Positions 55,799 to 64,000 of a DNA stretch of 64,000 bases are shown here, piece by piece (the stretch's first letter is position 1; every line of letters begins with the position of its first letter). The position numbers were made by a program, and so were the translations under genes. Source of the stretch: Aphelocoma coerulescens. Its lineage: Eukaryota > Chordata > Aves > Passeriformes > Corvidae. Location: contig NW_027183949.1 in NCBI RefSeq assembly GCF_041296385.1, positions 1,834,501 through 1,898,500 of the forward strand. Direction: 5' to 3'. Below the pieces are notes generated by a model. That model had not been told where the DNA came from. It did no database searches and was given only the letters and a program-made list of their open reading frames with translations.

Positions 55799-56799
55799 CC
55801 GTCACTGCTGCCTTTGGCAGGAGAGCAGGATGGCAGGACACGTGCCACCGCCCGCAGCCAGCCGTGGCAGATCCACCTCCTCAGCAGCTGCCCATTGGGA
55901 TGCTCCTGTGCTCGCTGCCATCTCCCAAAAGCCCTTATCCCAGCCGTGCCAAGAAGACGGGGACCCACCGCACGCCACCCGCCGCCGGAAGAAAAGCTGC
56001 TCCCAAGCGATGTCCTCAGCCTTCTCCAAGGCCCCGTCCCATCCACGCTGCAGCTGGTCCCAAGCACTTCCCGATCCAGACTGGACACCACCTACAACAC
56101 CTCCTTTAAGGGAAAGAAACAACAAATTAATGAAAAGGGATTACAGACAAAAAGGAGAAACAAGAAAAAAGGTAAAAAGTCTTCTCTCTGTTGGGGGCCT
56201 GAGGAAGGCCCAACCTTCCCTACATGCTGGGGAAAAACCCACCCTCGGGCGAGGGAAGCCCACGCTTTCTCCCCTCCCCCCCGCACTGACCCCCAACAGG
56301 CACAGCGAGCCCAAAGCAAACAAGCCGAGTGGAGCAGCCCAAGCCCTTCCTTTCCTGCAAAACAAAGCAGCCCGTGCACAGCTCCTGGAGTGCCACCTCT
56401 GCTCCTGCCATGGGGGCTTGTTTGTGTCGGGCTGGCTGCCCCAGCCCCAGCCCGGGGAACAGTGGGCGGTGGGGGCTGTTGGCAGGGCCAGGGGCCGACT
56501 CCCATTTCCTAAGCACCCCAGCCCATCCCGCCCGCCCTGCCGAAAAGCAGCTTGGCAGCCGGCTGAAGAATTAGTTGCATCCGCCCCAGCAAAGGGGGGA
56601 ACCTTTGCTTCCCGGCCAGGCCGTGCAATGCCCAAATCTGGGAGCATCCCCTTGGCTGTGGACTCATCTGTAAATTCGCTGTGGAGCCTGGCTTTGAAGA
56701 AGGTGCCAGAATCGAAGCCCATCATCTTCAGCTTGCCGGTGGCCAGGTCGAGGAAGAGCTTGCCATCCTTGACGTCGTCCTCCATGTCTCCAGCAGCAG
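55799..56799 (-). pseudogene. Decayed PIM kinase fragment, copy 3
   Basis: Reads LFLDLATGK, keeping the PIM-like Asp that is His in copies 1 and 2. Several other private substitutions fall in this stretch. Confidence 0.7.
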
Positions 56800-57109
56800 C
56801 AGGAGTACAGCTTCTCCAGGGGCTCCTTCTTCCCTGCGGCTGAGAGCAGGCTGTCAGTGCCCCGCCCAGGGCCCCGGCTGTCAGTGAAGCAGGACAAGCA
56901 AAAGCAGCTTGCACGGCGGCCACCAGTGCTGGGAAGAGCAGCTCAGCGCCAGCACAAGGGCTGCGGGTCCCCATCTGACGACCCCTGCGCAGCAATACAG
57001 GCAGGGCAAAAAAGCCTGCGTTTCTTGGCTTCTTCTGGCCAAGGCACGTGTGGAGCTGTAACTTACCGGCTCCCTGGATCAAAGTGTGCCTGTGGCTCTC
57101 TCCCTTCTT

Positions 57110-59601
57110 CTATGGATGATGAATATCCTGCAGCCAAGGATCACACGACAGGTCTTCTAATGAGGGCCTGTCCAAGGAGTGCAGGGACAGACACCATCTG
57201 ATCAGTTCCTTGCAGTCTGTGGGGAGAAACCAGAAAGCGCCGGTCAGTTGCAGAAGGCTCCTGTCCGCTTTGCCCCACTATTGCCATGCCCAGGCCATGC
57301 CATGGGGGCTCCGAGCTGTGCCTGAACTTTCCCATCCATTCTTTGTTTTGGAGGAGAGCAGGAGAGCGAGGCATGTGCCACCTCCTCGGCAGCTGCCAGA
57401 GCGGGATGCTCATGAGCCCGCTGCTGTCTCCCAGTACTGCTATTCCCCCCGTGCCGCAGGGATGAGCATCCACCTTGAGAGAGCCGTTCTGGGAGCGATA
57501 GCTGGCCCCAGCTGATGTTCCGGCCCTTCGGGAACGGGTGCCGCCCGCAGACCATCTGGTGCAGCACGATGCCCAGGGACCAGACGGTAGCTGCCTCGCC
57601 GTAGTACCAGCCAAAATGGGTCCATTCCGGGGGGCTGTACGCTGGTGTTCCTACGGAATAGAGAGGCACTTCATTAGCGGGATGCTGCCTGCTCCCGGAG
57701 CCTCGCCCCAGCATCCCTGGGCACGCAGGGGCCGCACCGGTGGCACGCGGCATGACCCGCTGCCCTCTCGCCAGCGCCTGTGACTTGTGGACAAACTGGG
57801 GGTTGTAAAAGAAGCCACCGGTGTCACAAGAGGGCAGCGGAAGCCCTGGCAAGGCTAAAGCATTCCATGCAAAGGGAAAACCCGCTCAGTGCCGGGGGTG
57901 GGAAAACCATGCCTTCACCCTCCCTGCCTGCATTGCCCCAAAAAAACATTCTGAAGCCAAGGCAAACAAGGCGAGCTGAGCAGTCCAAGCCGGTTCTTGC
58001 CTGCACACCAAACCGGCGGGTGCACAGCTTCTGGCCCCCCCCCCTCTGCTACCCCCACCCACGGGTGTGTTTTTGTCACACTGGCTGCCCCAGCCCCAGC
58101 GCCAGTCCTGGGCAGAGTGGCTGGCGAAGGCTGCCAGCAGGGCTGGAAGATGGCCCCCCGGCCACCCGCACTCAAAAGCAACTGGGCTGAAAACTCGGTC
58201 CCATGACTGGCATCAAAAGGGAGAATCCCCGCTGCCACAGCCAGGTTGGGCCGCGAGATGCCGGCACCGGGAGCCTACCCCGGCGAGGACTCACCTGCAA
58301 AGCTGGTGTAGGCTGTGTCTTGCAGGTAGGTGCCGCAGCCAAAGTCAATCAATTTGGCCTGGCCCGTGGCCAGGTCAACCAGGATGTTCTCTGGTTTCAG
58401 GTCCCTGTGAAGGACCCCGCAGCTGGTGCAGTGCCGCACGGCCTCCAGGACCTGGCGGAACAGCTCCCGTGCCACCTCCTCGGACAGGAAGCCCCGCGCT
58501 CGAATGAAATGGAGCAGGTCCTGAGACTGCTCCGGCCGCTCCATCACCAGCACCACGTTGCTGGGCAGCTCGAGCCACTCGAGGAGCTGCACCACACCAG
58601 GGAAGCCGGTGGACACCTTGTCCAGCAGCACGACCTCGAGTGGTGCGCTGGTGCCGTTGGGCTGCGGGAGGAGCACGATGCCGTCAGTGGGGCTGATGCC
58701 GTGCCAGGGCTCGGGAAGCCCTCGCCCAGCCCGGGATGCTCTGCGCCCTCCGCTGCCCCCACGCCCGCTCTCCCCCGAGGCGTCCTGGCGCCTTCCACCC
58801 TCCCGGGCCTCGGCTCATCCCCGCCCGTCACGCCCCGCCTTCTCCCGCTGCCCACCACCCCCACCCCATCCCCCCCGCTCACTCACCAGCTCGCCCCAAT
58901 GACGGATGCGGGTCCGTGGCACCCATTTGATGGCCACCTGCAAGCCAAGGGGAGCAGCGGGCTGAGCTCGCCGCCCGCCCTGCCGAGCCCCATCCTCCTT
59001 CTCCTGCGCCCTCCTCCGCCCCCCGCCTCCTGCGCCCGCCGCCGGCCCCGCCACTCACCGGGGCGCCGTCCGAGAGCCGCGTGGCCGCGAAGACGCTGCC
59101 GAAGCCGCCGCGCCCCAGCAGCGAACCCTCCAGGTAGCGCTCCCTCAGGCCCTGCAGCGCATTCCCTGCCGGCGAGACGCGGCTGTCAGCGCTCGGCCCG
59201 GGGCCAGAAACGGCCGCCGGGCGCTCCTCAACCGCCCCGGGCCGGGTATCCCCAGATGTTGCCTCTTTCGAAGGGGACACCGGCGGCTCGGGGGCGGGGG
59301 CCGCGCTGCCGAGCGGAAGAGCTCGGACCGGGGAAGACGCCGCGGACGCGGCGGGAGCGGCCGCGCCGTCTGTCTCCTCGGCGGGTCCCGGGAGGGGCCG
59401 GGGCCGGGGCCGGGGCCGGGGCCGGGGCCGGGCCAGCCGGAGCCAGAGGCTAACAGTGCTGCCCAAGAGGCAGGCACTGATGCCCGCCCAGCGGCGCCAC
59501 CGCCAGTAGGGCAAGAGCCGGGCGGAGGCGAGACCGCGGCGGGACGCCCGGGGGCGGGGAGGGCGCAGCCCCGCCCGGGGCCGGGGGCGGGCCGGGCGCA
59601 T
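57110..59601 (-). CDS. PIM1L: PIM1-like serine/threonine kinase, copy 3
   Basis: Exons 59601-59059, 58937-58887, 58661-58295, 57650-57474 and 57216-57110; 414 residues. All splice junctions are intact even though the base just inside the exon 4 donor (the 177-bp exon) changed (GTGGAT versus GTGCAT). The kinase core is unchanged; a CTG-to-CTA change in the 177-bp exon is silent. The N-terminus has six Arg-Pro dipeptides and Pro-Leu where copies 1 and 2 read Leu-Leu. It has Leu before QGLRERY as in copy 2. The alternative upstream ATG is at 59616. Confidence 0.9.
59394..59434. repeat. Coding GGGGCC repeat, 6 units (copy 3)
   Basis: Six units plus GGGCC. One A-to-G change at its left edge merged a neighbouring GGGGCC-like string into the array. 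Confidence 0.95.
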
Positions 59602-60378
59602 GGCCCGGCCTGGCATGGGGAGAGGGAGGCCGCGGAAGGGGCGGAGGGGGTGGAGCACTGAAGGGAGAGCGGGACAGGGGATGCGGGACACTGGGAGAAG
59701 GAGAGGAGGAACAGGAGAAGGAACGCAGAGGGTCTGGAGAACCGCTGCTCTTGTATTGCTCTTCTGCTGCTGCCGCTGCTGCCGCTGCTGCCGCCGAAGC
59801 GCTGGGAGCGTTGGTCCGCGTGTCCGTGTGTCTGTTGCCCGGGTGTCCGTTTTTCCCCCGCGCGCCCCGCGGCCGAGCCCCGCGCGCCCCGGGCCAGCAC
59901 GGGCCGCTCCGGGGCCGAAGCGGAGTCCCGGAGCATCTCTTCCTCCCGCAGCCGCGCCAAACGCACCGTCTTGTTTAGCTTCTTCTTCACCAGATTGTAA
60001 CTCTTCCTTGCGGCAGTCTTGCAACTTGCCCCTGCTGCTGCTGGCTCGCCCCGCGCCGCGGTCTCTTGCTCGCGAGCAACCAAAGCGCTGTCCGCGCTTT
60101 TTGCCTGGAGCAGAGCAAAGTGCTGAATGAGGAGCCTGCCAGCGCCAGGCAGAGGCAGCCCCGTGGGAGGGCAGAGCAGGACGTGAGGAGGGAGACGTGC
60201 AGCCCCTGCGCGGTGCAGCGCTGCTCCCCGGCCGCTCGGCGTGGGCAGTGCGAGCGGCGGGGCCGTGCCCGGCGCGGTGCCCTCGTCGGCAGGGCTGTTG
60301 CTGTTTTCTTGTCCGGTTCCAGGTGAAAATCGGAGACTGCCGATAGGAGGCTTCAAATAAAAGAATGGAAACACTCTT

Positions 60379-61860
60379 TTTGCTGAGTTCTGATGCCGGT
60401 CCAATAGAGCAGCTAAGCTCTCAGCTGTTTGCCTCCTCCCTGCCAATCCAGCACTTTCAGCCTGGAACAAAGGCCCTCTCTGCAAAGAAACTGTTGGCTG
60501 GTTTCCCTCTCCTGCTGTTCATTGACACAGGTAGAAAAGCAGACTAGTTTGGATGCTGAGTCTGTCCAAACGGACAGTGAGCTTTGCCATGTGAAGCCAA
60601 GACACGGAGTCTTGAGCCCTGCGACAGTGTCATGGGAATCACCTTTGTTGCTGCTGCTGTCTATTGTCACTGCTGAGGGTGCAGTCCCATGGGAGCACAT
60701 GCCCTGTCTCTAGAAGCCAGAGCCGAGCAAGGCACTGGGCTCTAAAATCTTCCCTTGGCAGGCTTCTGGGGTCTCCAGCATTGCTTTCAAAGCCAAACAG
60801 GGAGAAGGCAAGCTGTGTGTAGCTCTTGGTATTGTAGAGTGTCTCAAACTTGCTAAGTCCTAGGTGTTTGAGGTAAGATCAGTTTGGAAGGACTGTGAGG
60901 TAGAACTAGTGCAAGACAGAAAAGGGGAGCATAGAAGGGAAGCAATTAATAGTATACGGGAACATCTTGGGTTGTTTCTTTCCGTTTGCATGTCCCTTCT
61001 GGGAAGCTGTTTTGCTTTTGCAAGAATCTTGTCCACAGTGATGTTTGCTCTTTTCAAGACCCTTTCCTGGAGACCGAGCTGGAGCTCCTGTCACAAGATG
61101 TGCCATCACATGCAGCTTCTCTTGGCTTGCCACACTGTGCGTGCAGCAGGACTCTTGCAGCAAAGCAGGACCAAGGTTTTGAGAGCTTGACAACTTGTCC
61201 TTTCTCCTCCTGGTGGACTAGCGAGTTGTGCCGTGGGTAAGGTTTTCGTCGTTACTGTTGTAGGCTAAGGAAACAGGAGGAGAGGGTAGCAGCAATTGTT
61301 AGGCTGGCTGAATGGAGAGAAAGAATCTCCGGAGCCTGCAGCCAGAAGTGGAGAGCTGGGGGCTAATCCTTCCAAGCTCTCAGTGGACATCTTGCAAGTG
61401 AGCTGGACTGTGAAAATGGTCTGACAGAGGCAGTTGGTTTCTGAGTTCAGCGTAGATGCTTGCACATCTGGTGCGTTGGTGCTCAAATCGAGAGTGCAAT
61501 CGGTTCACAGGAAGCAGCAGAAGAAGCTGGAGCTCGCCGAGCAGGCGACTGAAAGAATCAGCAAAGGAGAAATGCGGGAAATGACTTGGTGTACCTTGCC
61601 TGGAAGAAGGGTAGTTTTTTTTGAATAATTCCTAATCCGTTCCCTTGGCTTTTGACTTTCCTAACAAGGCCATTTGCATCCCCGATTCAGCACGAGTGAG
61701 AGGCCCGGGCTTACGGAAGTGCGCCAAAGATTCCTCCGCAGTGACGCTCAGGTGGAAAGAGGAGCGGGGCGCCTGAGCAGCCGCCGGGGAAGCATCCCGC
61801 GAGGTGCAATTTGCGCCGTGCTGGGAGAGGAGCAGGGGGAGAAGGATGGGCCTTGCGTAG
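60379..61860. other. No gene recognised (copy 3 equivalent of 7700-9180)
   Basis: Near-identical to copies 1 and 2; nothing additional was seen. Confidence 0.5.
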
Positions 61861-61877
61861 CAGCAGCAGCAGCAGCA
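61861..61877. repeat. CAG microsatellite, 5 units (copy 3)
   Basis: Three units shorter than copies 1 and 2. Confidence 0.95.
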
Positions 61878-62106
61878 AGTTTGGGCCGCAGGACATTGGG
61901 CCTGCGCCGCTGCCCCACAATGGGCGGGCGTGTTCCCGGGGCTGCGGCCCTGGCACCGCGTCCGCTGAGCTGCCGACGCTGCGGGAGCTCCCCGGGCTGG
62001 GCTCGGGTTCCCGCTGGGACTGGGCAGCAGGCTGTGCTCTCGCTGTGGTCAGCAGCAGCGGGACGTACCTCTGGACATCCACGTCTCCTGCTGCTGGGAA
62101 GAAGCA

Positions 62107-62520
62107 ATGAAGCGAGTGCAGAAGTTCTGCTTCCTCTTTCTCCTGGTGGATTTTTTTGTTTCATTCCACACTCCAGAGGCAATTTCTGTGCTGGCCTCTG
62201 GCAGCTGATTCTATTTCAAGAGCACCAGCAACAGGGCTGTGTTTGAGCGCTGTGAATGTGGCCTGTATGGCTTTCATTCTCCTCGACTTTTTGCTTATAG
62301 ACCTGTGAACATTTCAAGATCTGCTAATCAGGATGCCTGCAACAAAGCATCTGAATTCCCCATCAGAAAAGCACTGTGGCTAGCACCGATCAAAAGAGGC
62401 AATTGCAGTTTTTCAGATAAAATTCAAGTGGCAACCAGAAGAGGGGGAAGAGCAGCCATGATCTGTAATTCCCAAGGCAAATGCAAGAAAAGCCTCCTGC
62501 TGTCACCTGAGGATGAGTGA
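62107..62520 (+). pseudogene. PA-domain-like ORF relic, copy 3
   Basis: Same ATG and in-frame TGA as the other copies. The signal-like stretch reads FLLVDFF where copies 1 and 2 have FLPVDFF, making it more hydrophobic, and a Cys replaces Arg in the QGK(R/C)KKS tail. Confidence 0.5.
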
Positions 62521-63015
62521 AACAGTGCTGGGAACAGTGCTGGAACCGGATCCTTTCTTTCTCTGAAGGTTGCATCAGGGCAGCACAGCCGGGCTCTGAG
62601 GAATCAGGTCTGTTTGTGGCTGATTGTGTCTCTAGTCCAGAAATTCACCGGGAAAAACCTCTTGGGAAGCCGAGGCACAAGCAGGTGGGAAGGGGCTGGC
62701 GCTGCTGCTGCTCTTGGCTGGGAGCCCCGGCTGTGCCGGTACAGGGCCCACTGCGCGGTGGCTCCTGCTGCTGCCAGAGCTGGGCGGGTCTCAGGGACCG
62801 GGAATGGACACGGGGGACAGCAAAGGCTGTGGGGGGCTGCAGCGATGTTCACACATGGGCCAGCGCCAGCACAGAGCTTCAGCCCCGCAATTATCCCAGA
62901 GGGAAATGCTGGGGAAAGGCTCCATTTCAGCTTTCCTTTACTCATCACTGTGAAGTGACCAAAATAAAAGGAGAACAAGCAGAGCCCGATCTCTTCTCCT
63001 TCGGAAGGAGTCCCA

Positions 63016-63316
63016 TGCCTTGGGCTGTGAGAGGCCATGAGGGGCTGTGAAGGGCTGTGAGGCGCCATGAGGGCTTGTTAGGGGCTGTGAAGGGTCGTGA
63101 GGAGTCGTGAGGGGCCGTGAGGGGCCATGAGGGGCCATGAGGTGCTGTGAGGGGCCATGAGAGATTGTTAGGGGCTGTGAAGGGTCATGAGGGGCCATGA
63201 ACTGTGAGGGACTGTGAGCTGCCATGAGGGGCCCTGGGGAGCTGTGAGGGGCACCGAGGGGTCATGAGGGGCTGTGAGGGGCCTTGAGGGGCCATAAGGG
63301 TCTCTTAGAGGCTGTT
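63016..63316. repeat. 10-bp minisatellite, copy 3
   Basis: Same array as copies 1 and 2 with one A-to-G change. Confidence 0.9.
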
Positions 63317-63330
63317 GGAGGCCAGGCGCC

Positions 63331-63641
63331 TCATGGAACCAAGGGTCAGTTATGACACTGTGCAAGCAAGGAGATCATGGTTGACAGTACAGAACTTCAT
63401 GGAACCACAGGCCCATTGTTACACAGCAGGGCCGCAGAAGCAAGGAGATCATTGTGACACTACACAACCTCATGGAATCAAGGCGTCCATGTTACGCTAC
63501 TGAACCTCATGGAGCCAAGGGTCCATTGTGACACTGCGGACCCAAGGAGACTGTTGCTGACAGAACGAAAGTTCATGGAACCAAAAGTCCATTGTGACAT
63601 CGTGGGGCCTCATGGAAGCGTGGAGACCATTATGACACTTT
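63331..63641. repeat. 37-bp satellite, first block (copy 3)
   Basis: Same as copies 1 and 2. The remaining 359 bp to the window end is the non-repetitive spacer; no gene was seen there. Confidence 0.85.
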
Positions 63642-64000
63642 GTTACTATCCGATTTACACCCAGAAGGGCAAAGAAAACAAAATCTCTGAGTATAAAAAG
63701 GAAAGAACTTTGAAGGTTCAAAATATTCCCAGAGACGAGATTAAAACCAAACGAGATTAAATGTTGGTGCCAAAAAAATGGGTATCTGTTTATCTAATGG
63801 TAAGAGAGGCAAAGAGAAAGAAGGAGAAAAGTAGAGAAGAGTTAGAAAAAGCCAAGGTTACTCTAAAAGCATAGGATAAGTCACCACCACACTGTGCTAC
63901 CTTTGTTGCTGCTGAGACAGGGTGGGGGAAGTGGAGAAGTTTTTGCCTTTTTTTTTCCTGCTGTTTGAAGCGTCTTATCTGCCTCTTCCCATCTCTGGAG

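Larger units (their letters stand above)
52703..64000. repeat. Tandem segmental duplication, copy 3 (truncated by window end)
   Basis: Direct repeat of copy 2 at an offset of about +23048, running to the window edge just past the first 37-bp satellite block. It contains a full PIM1-like gene and the PA-like ORF; the receptor portion lies beyond the window. Copy 3 carries most of the private substitutions between about 55.4 and 57.5 kb, where copies 1 and 2 are nearly identical. Confidence 0.96.

Noticed and set aside
58203..59453. Plus-strand 416-codon frame in copy 3
   Set aside because: Antisense to the kinase exons and crosses their introns; it is not continuous in copy 1.

Overview
This is eukaryotic nuclear DNA, almost certainly from a songbird (passerine). 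Three things point there: PIM1-like kinase genes with the five-exon PIM layout (an expansion of this family has been reported in zebra finch), a bird-type family 14 olfactory receptor, and avian-looking endogenous retroviruses (ERVs). No bacterial genes, tRNA, rRNA or CRISPR arrays were seen.

The window is a tandem segmental duplication. A unit of about 23 kb occurs as copy 1 (1-29654, enlarged by a 6.6 kb ERV), copy 2 (29655-52702) and copy 3 (52703-64000, cut by the window edge). By eye the copies differ by only a few bases per kb plus indels in simple repeats. Each unit holds, left to right: the end of an old ERV LTR; unannotated sequence; a decayed PIM kinase fragment (minus); an apparently intact PIM1-like kinase gene with a CpG-island 5' end (minus); a broken ORF resembling a protease-associated (PA) domain (plus); a minisatellite and a 37-bp satellite; a roughly 190-bp satellite; a candidate solo LTR; an olfactory receptor pseudogene (plus); inverted monomers of the 37-bp satellite; and an old betaretrovirus-like ERV (minus) with two diverged LTRs and a dUTPase relic.

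Copy 1 alone carries a young ERVL-like provirus (17274-23920) inside the olfactory receptor. It has 637-bp LTRs with one visible difference, a 5-bp target-site duplication, a Lys-tRNA-like primer site, open gag and pro-pol frames and no env. Gag and Pol share one reading frame, separated by one amber codon that lies inside a potential hairpin.

The only likely functional host genes are the three PIM1-like kinases. The olfactory receptor was already damaged before duplication: copies 1 and 2 share a frameshift, lost key residues and a pyrimidine repeat that swells transmembrane segment 3. Order of events inferred: old ERV and receptor decay, then duplication of the 23 kb unit, then ERVL insertion. 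All coordinates and splice sites were read by eye; no alignment or database search was run.
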